A DNA stretch of 64,000 nt from Thalassospira lucentensis MCCC 1A00383 = DSM 14000 (GCF_000421265.1 NZ_ATWN01000010.1:124001-188000), one strand, 5' to 3'; positions 54,750-63,507 are shown, numbered from the stretch's first letter. Made by a program: numbers and translations. Notes: generated by a model from the sequence alone, not told the origin.

Positions 54750-55358
54750 ATGAAAAGTCAAACAACACGCTGGTGGCTGGTCCGTCATGCGCCGGTTCTT
54801 AACCCGGAACGGCTGGTCTATGGCCGAAGCGACATGCCCGTTGATTTGTCAGACGAAAAAGCACTGCGTGCTCTGGCCCGGCATTTGCCAAAAGATGCCG
54901 GGTGGGTGACGAGCCATTTATCGCGCACACTTGATACCGCCCTTAAATTGCAGGAACTGATTGACGAAGACGTCCTTCCAACGCGCGAAACAGCCCTTGC
55001 CGAGCAACATTTCGGGGCTTGGGAATTGCAGCATTGGAATGATTTACCCAAAGGCGAAACAACAAAATTCTGGACGGATTTCGCCCGTCAGCATCCCCCG
55101 AACGGGGAAAGTTTCTCTGATGTTGTTGCCCGTGTCGGGCCGATTTTCAGTCGGCTAAACCGCTATTGGGCGGGACGCGATATTGTCGCCGTGATCCACG
55201 GCGGGACCGTGCGTGCGGTGCTTGCCAATGCACTCGGCCTATCGCTTGAAACCGCCTTGTCGTTTCACATCGACACACTTGGGCTAACACGACTGGAATA
55301 TATTGACGGTGTTGATCAACCCGGCTGGCGCGTAACGGCGGTCAATCAGCGCTACTAA
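54750..55358 (+). CDS. cobC: alpha-ribazole phosphatase-type histidine phosphatase
   Basis: A 202-residue phosphoglycerate-mutase-fold phosphatase: catalytic RHA in WWLVRHAPV, the LSRTLDTALKLQEL segment, FGAWELQHWNDLPKGE and the second histidine in AVIHGGTVRAVLANALGL. Its place 62 bases after cobS supports the alpha-ribazole-5'-phosphate phosphatase (CobC) role, though the fold alone is not specific. GGGGAG lies just before the ATG at 54750. Confidence 0.82.
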   Translation: MKSQTTRWWLVRHAPVLNPERLVYGRSDMPVDLSDEKALRALARHLPKDAGWVTSHLSRTLDTALKLQELIDEDVLPTRETALAEQHFGAWELQHWNDLPKGETTKFWTDFARQHPPNGESFSDVVARVGPIFSRLNRYWAGRDIVAVIHGGTVRAVLANALGLSLETALSFHIDTLGLTRLEYIDGVDQPGWRVTAVNQRY

Positions 55359-55372
55359 GACCTGTGGGATGT

Positions 55373-56140
55373 CTATGCCGATTGTAATTCCGCGTTTTGC
55401 GACGTGTTGCCCAAGGCATATTCGGCGAGATAACGGTCAATCATATCACTGGTAATGTCGTATTTTTCGCAAAGCGCGGTCACATCGCGAAGGTACGCCT
55501 CGTAATAGGGGACCGGGCGGCTGCGTGATTTGTTACGCAGTTCCGCAATGTTGGGAAAATCACGGGCAAAGGTGCTGTTTTCGATGACCTGAATGATGGT
55601 GTCATCAATGATCGCAGCGGGCATACCACAATAGGTTTTGCCACAGGCAGACAGCATTTTGCTTGCTGTCGGGACCGAAATGCCGGGCTGGGCCAGCAGT
55701 TCATTTAACTCATCATTGCGAAAATCGGCTACCGACATCAATGTGATCAATGTTGGAAGGTCGCGGACCAGAAGTGACAAGGCATTCACACGCATCCCGC
55801 GCGCATGGGACCAGAAAATGGTCGCAATGACGCCGGTTGCGGCATCTTGCGCAAAAATATTACGTACATCACGCCGTGCAAGCGTGATGTCGTCATTTGT
55901 TGCGTAGTCATCAAGAAATCTATGAAACGCCCTGTCTTGCGTGTTTAAACGTTCAAGAAGCCCCAGCCACATGTCTTTGCGTGATGAGGTGATCCAGGTT
56001 GGCGTTCTTAGTTCACGGATTTTGTGTAGGTGCGCATGAATTGCCATCTGATCTTGCAAATATCCAGTTAACCCCAAGAGTTCCAAGTTGCATGTCACTG
56101 CAACCAACCGGGTTATGATTGTTTTTTCCCCGGTCATCAC
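55373..56140 (-). CDS. uncharacterised protein, possibly with a helix-hairpin-helix segment
   Basis: A 255-residue, mostly helical soluble protein that I do not recognise. It is rich in Leu, Arg and Asp. The middle (LLAQPGISVPTASKMLSACGKTYCGMPAAIIDDTI) has the LPGIG-like turn and following helix of helix-hairpin-helix glycosylase-type proteins, but a catalytic Lys-Asp pair cannot be assigned. No signal peptide or membrane segment is seen. It is convergent with cobC and its 5' end faces repeat copy B. Codon use looks similar to its neighbours. Confidence 0.6.
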   Translation of the reverse strand: MMTGEKTIITRLVAVTCNLELLGLTGYLQDQMAIHAHLHKIRELRTPTWITSSRKDMWLGLLERLNTQDRAFHRFLDDYATNDDITLARRDVRNIFAQDAATGVIATIFWSHARGMRVNALSLLVRDLPTLITLMSVADFRNDELNELLAQPGISVPTASKMLSACGKTYCGMPAAIIDDTIIQVIENSTFARDFPNIAELRNKSRSRPVPYYEAYLRDVTALCEKYDITSDMIDRYLAEYALGNTSQNAELQSA

Positions 56141-56247
56141 ACTGGCTGGCGCTTGTTATGGCTCTCATTCCAGCGTGATAATATTATGTTCTCTTAAATG
56201 ACCGGGGGTCTCAAGCAGGCAATTCTGTCAAATACTGACCTTATGGT

Positions 56248-56515
56248 TAGGGTCTGAACCCAATTGAATGCTTGAAATGGTCGCGAGGAATTTGTGCGGA
56301 TATCAGGAGCATTACCGCAGCGAGGCTCGCTGCCTTGCAAGGTGATGCGACGTAATAGCCCGTGCAAATTCCTCCGATCCGAAGGACATCAGGACACTCT
56401 GCGACCTGCTGCGTCAATCCCCTTGCCCGGGGCAATACCCCGCGCGGCGGAGATTTCCTTGCATGTCTTGTTTGTTCTGATGCCATTTTAAACATTCAAT
56501 TGGGTTCAGACCCTA
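56248..56515. repeat. structured 268-bp intergenic element, copy B
   Basis: Bounded by 23-bp perfect inverted arms (TAGGGTCTGAACCC... and ...GGGTTCAGACCCTA), continued by about ten more paired bases to AATGG/CCATT. The inner arms are GAGGAATTTG/CAAATTCCTC and CATCAGGACA/TGTTCTGATG (one G-U), with an inner hairpin GCAGCG/CGCTGC. Loops shared with copy A (27935-28203) include TTTGTGCGGATA, TAGCCCGTGCAAAT, AAGGACA and CTGCGTCAA-CCCCTTG. The stems differ from copy A but keep pairing. It ends about 33 bases before the cobalamin riboswitch. Confidence 0.85.
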
Positions 56516-56547
56516 GGTCGGAGATAGCGCTTTGGCAGAACAGGCAA

Positions 56548-56715
56548 AGCTGTTAGGTTCGGCGCACCGTTCGGTGATGGGAAATCGGTGAAATGCCGAT
56601 GCTGCCCCCGCAACTGTATCGGGTTGGGCGATCCGGGCGCATTTGCGCCAGCCACCGGGAAACCGGGAAGGCGGATGGCTTTCATGCCCGCAGCCAGGAA
56701 ACCAGCCGAAGGTGT
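56548..56715 (+). promoter_or_regulatory. cobalamin riboswitch
   Basis: The conserved core GCCCCCGCAACTGTA is at 56604-56618, GCCACCGGGAAACCGG near 56650, and the B12 box AGCCAGGAAACCAGCC at 56692-56707, all in the order expected for the adenosylcobalamin aptamer. It precedes cobU-cobW-cobN. A hairpin GGCCTC/GAGGCC at 56756-56772, just before the cobU ribosome binding site, could be the expression platform. Confidence 0.95.
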
Positions 56716-56789
56716 CACTATGTCTTGCCTATCTTGCGTAGTGGCGACGCAACCCGGCCTCGGTGGGAGGCCATGGCGAGGAAAACGCG

Positions 56790-57326
56790 ATGACCCATAC
56801 AGAAGCGCTTGCCGGGATACATTTGATCCTTGGCGGTGCCCGATCAGGCAAAAGCCGGTTTGCCGAAAATCTCATTACGCGGGCCGGACAAGCCGGAGGC
56901 GGAACCTATATCGCCACTGGACGGGCCTGGGATGCGGAAATGACCAACCGCATCGACCTTCACAAACAAACACGCGGCGACCTTTGGCATACGATCGAAG
57001 AACCACTGGATCTTTGTGCTGCCCTTCACGCATGTAATCAGCCCGACGCACAGCCGGTTCTGGTTGATTGCCTGACCTTATGGGTGACCAACCTGATGCT
57101 TGAAGACCGCGATATCGAGGCCGAATTTGATCGCCTGTGCGATCTTGTTCCGACCCTCGACATCCCGGTTCTTTTTGTGTCAAACGAGGTCGGTTTCGGG
57201 ATCGTGCCGGAAAATGCCATGGCACGGGCCTTTCGCGATCATGCTGGACGGCTGCATCAACGTATGGCCGAACTTGCAGGCAGGGTAACGCTGGTGGTTG
57301 CCGGCATTCCGATGCAGGTCAAATAA
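56790..57326 (+). CDS. cobU: adenosylcobinamide kinase/guanylyltransferase CobU/CobP
   Basis: A 178-residue bifunctional enzyme that phosphorylates adenosylcobinamide and transfers GMP to it. The P-loop GGARSGKS is at the N-terminus, followed by the [20 protein letters not shown] segment with the guanylylated histidine region, [14 protein letters not shown] and [29 protein letters not shown] precedes the ATG at 56790; the GTG at 56763 lies in the leader hairpin. Confidence 0.95.
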   Translation: MTHTEALAGIHLILGGARSGKSRFAENLITRAGQAGGGTYIATGRAWDAEMTNRIDLHKQTRGDLWHTIEEPLDLCAALHACNQPDAQPVLVDCLTLWVTNLMLEDRDIEAEFDRLCDLVPTLDIPVLFVSNEVGFGIVPENAMARAFRDHAGRLHQRMAELAGRVTLVVAGIPMQVK

Positions 57327-57360
57327 CCCCACAAAAAATTGAAATTTAAGGAATTTGAGA

Positions 57361-58401
57361 ATGGCTCAATTGGGTAAAATCCCGGCAACTGTGATTACCG
57401 GTTTTCTCGGTGCAGGCAAAACCACCATGATCCGCAACATGCTGGAAAACGCCAATGGCAAACGGATTGCACTGATTATTAATGAATTTGGCGATCTTGG
57501 TGTTGATCGCGGCATCATCAATGGCTGCGGCATTGAAGGCTGTGCCGAAGATGACGTGGTGGAACTGGCCAATGGCTGCATTTGCTGCACGGTGGCCGAT
57601 GATTTCCTGCCGACCATTCAAGGCTTGATTGACCGCGAAACGCCGCCGGATCATATCGTGATTGAAACATCTGGTCTGGCCTTGCCAAAACCACTGGTCA
57701 AGGCGTTTAGCTGGCCAGAAATCAGATCGCGTGTGACGGTCGATGGTGTGGTCGCGGTTTTGGATGGTGCGGCGCTGCGTGACGGGTTGTTTGCCCATGA
57801 TCATCATGCGGTGCAGGCCCAGCGCGAAGCCGATGACAGCCTTGATCACGAAAGCCCGCTTGAAGAACTGTTTGAAGAACAACTGCATTGCGCCGATATG
57901 GTTGTGCTTAACAAAACCGATCTTCTGAGTGACGCCGAACGGACCAAGGTTGAAGCCGACATTCGTGCCCAACTGAAACGCCCGTCAGTCAAAATTATCG
58001 CAACCGATCATTCACGCATTGAAAATGCCATTCTGCTGGGGCTGGGTGCCGCGGCCGAGGATGATCTTGATAGCCGTCCGTCGCATCATGATGATGGCCA
58101 TGAACACGACCATGATGATTTCGACAGTTTTGTTGTGTCGCTTGGTGCGGTCACCGATCCGGCGGTTCTGGAAAAGCGTTTGATTGAAGTTGTGCGTCAG
58201 TTTGATGTGCTGCGTATCAAGGGGTTCCTTGATGTGCCGGGCAAACCGATGCGTCATGTGGTTCAGGGCGTTGGCGAACGGTTCCAGCGGTACTTTGACC
58301 GCCCGTGGACGGACGGCGAAAACCGCCGGTCTGAACTTGTGGTGATTGGCCTGCATGGCTTGGATCGTGCGGCAATTGAAACCGCGATCAAGGCGGCGTA
58401 A
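57361..58401 (+). CDS. cobW: cobalamin biosynthesis protein CobW (G3E GTPase)
   Basis: A 346-residue G3E-family GTPase, proposed cobalt chaperone for the CobN chelatase. It has Walker A GFLGAGKTTM, the metal-binding CxCC motif in NGCICCTVADDF, the ETSGLALPKPL and VVLNKTDLLSD GTPase motifs, and a His/Asp-rich stretch (HHDDGHEHDHDDFD, about 240-255) in the linker before the C-terminal domain. AAGGAA lies eight bases before the ATG at 57361. It sits between cobU and cobN under the B12 riboswitch. Confidence 0.93.
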   Translation: MAQLGKIPATVITGFLGAGKTTMIRNMLENANGKRIALIINEFGDLGVDRGIINGCGIEGCAEDDVVELANGCICCTVADDFLPTIQGLIDRETPPDHIVIETSGLALPKPLVKAFSWPEIRSRVTVDGVVAVLDGAALRDGLFAHDHHAVQAQREADDSLDHESPLEELFEEQLHCADMVVLNKTDLLSDAERTKVEADIRAQLKRPSVKIIATDHSRIENAILLGLGAAAEDDLDSRPSHHDDGHEHDHDDFDSFVVSLGAVTDPAVLEKRLIEVVRQFDVLRIKGFLDVPGKPMRHVVQGVGERFQRYFDRPWTDGENRRSELVVIGLHGLDRAAIETAIKAA

Positions 58402-58419
58402 GATCATTTGTTCTTGTTT

Positions 58420-58435
58420 TGTTTCACGTGAAACA
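58420..58435. other. parS-type ParB binding site
   Basis: TGTTTCACGTGAAACA is a perfect 16-base palindrome matching the bacterial chromosomal parS consensus TGTTNCACGTGAAACA. It lies in the cobW-cobN spacer. No parA or parB gene is in the window. Confidence 0.85.
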
Positions 58436-58463
58436 CTGTTTTGTCCTATCGGTGCAAGGCCGT

Positions 58464-58491
58464 GTTTCACGTCTGCATGACGCCGTGAAAC
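58464..58491. other. split parS-like inverted repeat
   Basis: The two parS halves GTTTCACG (58464-58471) and CGTGAAAC (58484-58491) are separated by 12 bases, 28 bases from the intact site. It looks like a parS interrupted at its centre, or a hairpin; ParB binding is uncertain. Confidence 0.5.
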
Positions 58492-58494
58492 CCG

Positions 58495-58633
58495 CATCCC
58501 CCGGCCTTGGTTCGGCTCGTCGGGGGATGGGTGCGGATCGCGGATACCGATGGTCGTGATCCTCGGTTTGGTCTTCGGCCCGATCCCAAGCTGGGTCTTA
58601 GGAAGCAGCCCTCGGTCCGGGACTTTGTCCCGG
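58495..58633 (+). promoter_or_regulatory. hairpin-rich cobN leader
   Basis: Successive stems are CATCCCCCG/CGGGGGATG (58495-58529), GGATCGCG with CGTGATCC (about 58535-58562) and CCGGGAC/GTCCCGG (58617-58633). No B12 box and no T-run are present. It may be a structured 5' leader or processing region between cobW and cobN. Confidence 0.4.
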
Positions 58634-58675
58634 TCTCAGTAGATCCTGACACGAAAGAAAGAGACGGAAACCCCA

Positions 58676-61600
58676 ATGCATTTGCTGGCAGCACAGCCCG
58701 GAATGGTGACAGACGGCAGTGAAGCCGTCGATCTTGGACAGGACCCCGGCGATGTCGTGATCCTGTCGGCGGCAGAATCTGAACTGGCGTGTTTTGCTGG
58801 CGCGCAAGGGCGACTGACGGCAGAATTTGGCGGTGATGTTCCGTCCTTGCGTCTGGCCAGTCTTTTGCAGCTTGGTCACAATATGTCGGTCGATTTGTAT
58901 GTCGAAGATGTTCTGTGTGATGCCAAGTTTATCATCGTGCGCATTCTGGGCGGGCGGGGATATTGGGAGTATGGCATCGAGCAGCTTGTCGCCTTTGCCC
59001 GGTCAAATGACGTCCCGCTTTTGCTGTTGCCCGGCGATGATCAACCCGATGCGGAACTACTGTCGCTTTCAACCGTTAAGGGGGCCGACTATCAGCATAT
59101 CTGGCGCTATCTGATTGAAGGCGGGCCACAAAATTCCGAGAATTTACTTCGCCTTATATATGAAAAGTTGAATTCATCTGTTAACTGGCAGTGGAAACCC
59201 GCCGCCCCACTGGTCAAGGCCGGGGGATATTGGCCGGGAAATGCGCATGTCGATTTGGCCGAAATCCGCAAACAATGGGTTGAAAATCAACCAGTTACGC
59301 CGATTATTTTCTATCGGTCATTGGTGCAGGCGGCCAATCTTGATGTCATTGATGCTCTGGTTGAAGAACTTCAGGCCAATCATCTGAATCCATTGCCAAT
59401 TTTTGTTTCCAGCCTCAAGGATCCGGCGGCGGGTGCGCTTGTCAGTGACTGGCTGGAGCAAACAGCGGCAGATTTGGTCCTGAACACCACCGGGTTCTCG
59501 ATTTCTGTTCCGGGATCAGAACGAAAAATCGGGCCGTTTGATGCGGTCGATGTACCGGTGTTTCAACTCGTCCTTTCCGGTGGCAGCGAAGAAAGCTGGC
59601 GCGACGGCGTCAATGGCCTTGCCGCACGCGACATCGCGATGAATGTCGCCCTGCCCGAAGTGGATGGCCGTATTTTATCGCGCGCGGTGTCGTTCAAGGG
59701 GTCGGCTGGCAAGGACCCGCTGACCCAGATTGATTTGGTGAAATACATCCCGGTGCGCGACCGCGTGGCCTTTGTCGCCCAACTTGCCGCCAATTGGGTC
59801 AGGTTGCGTCAACTTGATGCCCCATCACGCAAGGTCGCGATGGTGATGGCGAACTATCCCAACAAGGATGCCCGTCTGGGCAACGGGGTTGGGCTTGATA
59901 CGCCTGCAGGGATGATTGAAACCCTGCGTGCCATGCAGGCAGATGGCTACGCGCTTGAAAATATTCCGACGGATGGCGATGCCTTGATCAACGCAGTCAA
60001 GGCCGGGCCGACCAATGATTTCAAAACGCTGGCGGACCGTGAAATCCGGGTGACGCTTTCGCGGGCGGCCTATCAAACGGCATTTGACGGGTTACCGGCC
60101 TCCATTCAGGCGCAAGTGCTGGATGCGTGGGGCGATCCGACAAAAGACCCGTTTTATATCAATGATCAGGACAGCTTTGCGCTGTCGATCCTGCCGATGG
60201 GCAATGTCGTGGTCGGGTTACAGCCTGCGCGCGGGTACAATATCAATCCGCTTGAAAGCTATCACTCGCCCGATTTGGTGCCGCCGCACAACTATTTCGC
60301 GTTTTATATCTGGTTGCGCCACGAATTTGGCGTCGATGCGATCATTCATTTTGGCAAGCACGGCAATATGGAATGGCTGCCGGGAAAATCATTGGCGCTT
60401 TCGGCGGAATGCTTCCCCGAGGCGGTGTTTGGCCCGACCCCGCATTTTTACCCGTTCATCGTCAATGATCCGGGCGAAGGCACGCAGGCCAAACGCCGTG
60501 CACAGGCCGTGATCCTTGATCACCTCACACCGCCGTTAACCCGGGCCGAAAGTTATGGTCCGCTCAAAGACCTTGAGGCGCTGGTTGATGAGTATTTTGA
60601 GGCCGCAGCCGTTGACCCGCGCCGGTTGGTGATCTTAAAACGCGATATTCTTGAGTTGGCCATTCAGATCGGGTTGGACCGAGATTGCGGGATTGAGGCG
60701 GGCGAAGACGAACAAAGTGCGCTGGCCAAACTTGATAACTATCTGTGTGAGCTTAAAGAACTTCAAATTCGGGATGGCTTGCATATTTTTGGCAAGGCCC
60801 CGGAAGGCGATCTTCTGACCGATCTTTTGGTGGCATTGGCGCGTTTGCCGCGTGGATCGGACAGCGGACCAAAGGCATCGCTTCACCGTGCGATTGCCAA
60901 GGATATTTTGGGCGATGCCGGGTTTGATCCACTTGATTGTGCCTTCGCCGAATTCTGGCCGGGCATAAAACCCGACATTCTGGCCCATTATGATGAGGTG
61001 GGGCCGTGGCGAACCACCGGCGATACGGTGGAGCGGATTGAGCTTTTGGCGCGTGATCTGGTCAATGGCACTGTTGCGCCCGATCCGCTGTGGTCGGCGG
61101 TGTGTGACGTTGTAACCGATATCGAAACAAATATTCGACCCGCTGTTGTCAGCTGTGGCGATGCTGAGGTGTCGGGGCTTTTGCGTGGGCTTGCGGGCAA
61201 GTTTGTTGAACCCGGTCCGTCGGGGGCACCGACCCGTGGGCGGCCAGATGTTTTACCGACCGGGCGAAATTTCTATTCGGTTGATACCCGCACCGTGCCA
61301 ACACCGGCTGCGTGGCAGTTGGGGTGGAAATCGGCCGAACTTTTGCTCGAACGTCATGTGCAGGATAACGGCGAATGGCCCGCCGCCCTTGGGCTTTCGG
61401 TCTGGGGGACGAGCAATATGCGTACGGGCGGTGACGACATTGCACAGGCCCTGGCCCTGATGGGGGTGCGCCCGACATGGGATAGTGCATCGCGCCGTGT
61501 GACCGGGTTTGAAATCATGCCGGCATCGGTTTTGGGGCGTCCACGTGTCGATGTGACCTTACGCATTTCGGGGTTTTTCCGTGATGCGTTTCCCGGTTTG

Positions 61601-62440
61601 ATTGACCTGTTTGACAGTGCGGTGCGTGCGGTGGCCGCCCAGACCGATGAACCCGCCGAAAGCAATCCGATTGCCGCACGGGTTGCGCAGGAAACGCAAA
61701 AACTGCGCGATCAGGGGCTTGATGATGCACAGGCCGAACGACAGGCGGCATTTCGGGTGTTTGGGTCCAAACCGGGGGCCTATGGCGCTGGTTTGCAGGC
61801 AATGATTGACGAAAAACTGTGGGAAGACGAAGACGATCTTGCTGATGCCTATCTGGCGTGGGGCAGTTATGCCTATGGCAATGGGGCTGAGGGCGAGGCA
61901 GCGCGTGGGCTGTTTGAAACCCGGTTGTCGAAAGTCGATGCGATTGTCCATAATCAGGATAACCGCGAGCATGATCTTCTGGATTCGGATGATTATTATC
62001 AATTCGAAGGCGGAATGACATCGGCGGTGCGCAGCCTGTCGGGCAAGCAGCCGGTGGTGTATCACAGCGATCATTCGCGCCCCGAAAGCCCGAAAATCCG
62101 CACATTGGAAGAAGAAATCGCCCGTGTAGTGCGGGCCCGCGTGGTCAATCCGAAATGGATCAACGGGGTGATGCGCCACGGCTATAAGGGCGCGTTCGAG
62201 ATTGCCGCAACGGTTGATTATCTGTTTGCCTTTGCGGCGACGACCCGCTGTGTGGCCGATCATCATTTTGATCTGGTCTATGACGCATATCTTGGTGATG
62301 AGACGGTGCGGGACTTTATCGATCAGCACAATCCAGATGCCTTGCGCGATATCCGCGATCGCCTGCGCGAGGCGATTGAGCGCGGTCTGTGGCAGCCACG
62401 GCGCAACAGTGTTTCAGTCGATCTGGGTGACCGTGCCTAA
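58676..62440 (+). CDS. cobN: cobaltochelatase subunit CobN
   Basis: CobN is the large, H-subunit-like component of the ATP-dependent chelatase that puts cobalt into hydrogenobyrinate a,c-diamide in the late-insertion route. At 1254 residues it is full length, with HFGKHGNMEWLPGKSLALS, NPLESYHSPDLVPPHNYFAFYIWLR and the C-terminal YYQFEGGMTSAVRSLSGKQPVVYHSDHS region. Partner AAA subunits (chelatase CobS/CobT) are not in the window. The ATG at 58676 follows GACGGAAA. It lies in the riboswitch-led unit after cobW. Confidence 0.95.
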   Translation: MHLLAAQPGMVTDGSEAVDLGQDPGDVVILSAAESELACFAGAQGRLTAEFGGDVPSLRLASLLQLGHNMSVDLYVEDVLCDAKFIIVRILGGRGYWEYGIEQLVAFARSNDVPLLLLPGDDQPDAELLSLSTVKGADYQHIWRYLIEGGPQNSENLLRLIYEKLNSSVNWQWKPAAPLVKAGGYWPGNAHVDLAEIRKQWVENQPVTPIIFYRSLVQAANLDVIDALVEELQANHLNPLPIFVSSLKDPAAGALVSDWLEQTAADLVLNTTGFSISVPGSERKIGPFDAVDVPVFQLVLSGGSEESWRDGVNGLAARDIAMNVALPEVDGRILSRAVSFKGSAGKDPLTQIDLVKYIPVRDRVAFVAQLAANWVRLRQLDAPSRKVAMVMANYPNKDARLGNGVGLDTPAGMIETLRAMQADGYALENIPTDGDALINAVKAGPTNDFKTLADREIRVTLSRAAYQTAFDGLPASIQAQVLDAWGDPTKDPFYINDQDSFALSILPMGNVVVGLQPARGYNINPLESYHSPDLVPPHNYFAFYIWLRHEFGVDAIIHFGKHGNMEWLPGKSLALSAECFPEAVFGPTPHFYPFIVNDPGEGTQAKRRAQAVILDHLTPPLTRAESYGPLKDLEALVDEYFEAAAVDPRRLVILKRDILELAIQIGLDRDCGIEAGEDEQSALAKLDNYLCELKELQIRDGLHIFGKAPEGDLLTDLLVALARLPRGSDSGPKASLHRAIAKDILGDAGFDPLDCAFAEFWPGIKPDILAHYDEVGPWRTTGDTVERIELLARDLVNGTVAPDPLWSAVCDVVTDIETNIRPAVVSCGDAEVSGLLRGLAGKFVEPGPSGAPTRGRPDVLPTGRNFYSVDTRTVPTPAAWQLGWKSAELLLERHVQDNGEWPAALGLSVWGTSNMRTGGDDIAQALALMGVRPTWDSASRRVTGFEIMPASVLGRPRVDVTLRISGFFRDAFPGLIDLFDSAVRAVAAQTDEPAESNPIAARVAQETQKLRDQGLDDAQAERQAAFRVFGSKPGAYGAGLQAMIDEKLWEDEDDLADAYLAWGSYAYGNGAEGEAARGLFETRLSKVDAIVHNQDNREHDLLDSDDYYQFEGGMTSAVRSLSGKQPVVYHSDHSRPESPKIRTLEEEIARVVRARVVNPKWINGVMRHGYKGAFEIAATVDYLFAFAATTRCVADHHFDLVYDAYLGDETVRDFIDQHNPDALRDIRDRLREAIERGLWQPRRNSVSVDLGDRA

Positions 62441-62622
62441 GGGATACCACCACACATCAGACTCACAACAATTTTACCACGGGAACATTATCGGCAGTTG
62501 AAACGTTTCGTTTACGCACCATATCTCTATTAACCAACTATTAATAAGTTGTGAGGGACGGGGCACCCCATTCGGATCGCCTGCGCGGGAACGCAGACCG
62601 ATCAAAGAGTTCGGAGGCCGCG

Positions 62623-63321
62623 ATGGAAAAGACGACCAGCGTTCGACCTGATGTCAGGCTGCCTGACTATGCGCAGACCCCCTTGCCCGGACATACCGGG
62701 CATACGGACATCATCGATTTCCTGATTGCCGATTGCGATATTCCACATTGGTTGCGTGCCGATCTGCACGGGCAAGGACGTTATCGTCCTGCACGGGGTG
62801 CGATCCCGGCTGTTTTGAGTGTGCGCGAACGGTTTAATGGCCAGCATCTTCCGGTGAGCTTTGATGAGCTTCACCGGGGGCTGAGCGAACTTTCCCGGCA
62901 TTTGCCCGGCCCGGACCAAACCAAAGTGGAAATTGACGCCAAGGTGAAAATTTACTGGCGCTACCTGCAAGGGGTTGAGCGCCAGGTCTGGCGGGCCGCG
63001 GTTTCCACAGCCCACCTTAATATGGATCATTTCCCGGTTGTGCGCGAATTCAAAGCCCTGATCGAGCAGGTTGTGGCAAGCCGCAACTGGCTTGAACGCC
63101 GACTTGAAGTGGTCGAACAAAGCTTCCAGCGGCCGACCGGACCGGCCAACGATGCAGTGCGCAAGGCCTTGATGCGCCTGCGGCGGATGTCGCCGGGGGA
63201 TCGGTTGCAAATGTTTAACAAGGCCCGGATGCGCCGCCCGGAATTGCGCAACATCGATATGCGTGAACCCGATAAATGGGCTGATCTGGTGACCAGTGAT
63301 CTTGGTCTGTCACAGTCTTAA
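62623..63321 (+). CDS. uncharacterised alphaproteobacterial protein
   Basis: A 232-residue soluble protein without a family I recognise. No signal peptide, membrane segment or obvious catalytic motif is seen. The N-terminal third is Pro/Gly-rich (PLPGHTGHTDIIDFL); the rest is helical and basic (WRYLQGVERQVWRAAVSTAHL, LMRLRRMSPGDRLQMFNKARMRRPELRNIDMREPDKW). CGGAGG lies five bases before the ATG at 62623; a longer frame to 62551 has no ribosome binding site. It stands alone, followed by a terminator. Confidence 0.7.
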   Translation: MEKTTSVRPDVRLPDYAQTPLPGHTGHTDIIDFLIADCDIPHWLRADLHGQGRYRPARGAIPAVLSVRERFNGQHLPVSFDELHRGLSELSRHLPGPDQTKVEIDAKVKIYWRYLQGVERQVWRAAVSTAHLNMDHFPVVREFKALIEQVVASRNWLERRLEVVEQSFQRPTGPANDAVRKALMRLRRMSPGDRLQMFNKARMRRPELRNIDMREPDKWADLVTSDLGLSQS

Positions 63322-63396
63322 TAAGGCAATCGGTTCGCCTTAAAAGCACCTGAAGGATTTCTTCTGGGTGGGGGAAGTGCCCCGATATGGGGTCGG

Positions 63397-63430
63397 AAAA
63401 GCGCGGTCTTATGGATCGCGCTTTTCTTTT
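63397..63430 (+). terminator. rho-independent terminator after the 62623 gene
   Basis: AAAAGCGCG (63397-63405) and CGCGCTTTT (63417-63425) pair perfectly over nine bases, followed by CTTTT. Confidence 0.85.
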
Positions 63431-63507
63431 GCGTGGCATTGTATTTACGCGGTTGTGCAATTGCCAGAGGGAGGGCAAAATTGCGCTAACACAGCCAAGG
63501 CACCCTT

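Noticed and set aside
62679-62705. Possible third copy of the structured element (CCCCTTGCCCGG)
   Set aside because: Only this short stretch matches, inside a coding sequence, with none of the other conserved loops or paired arms.
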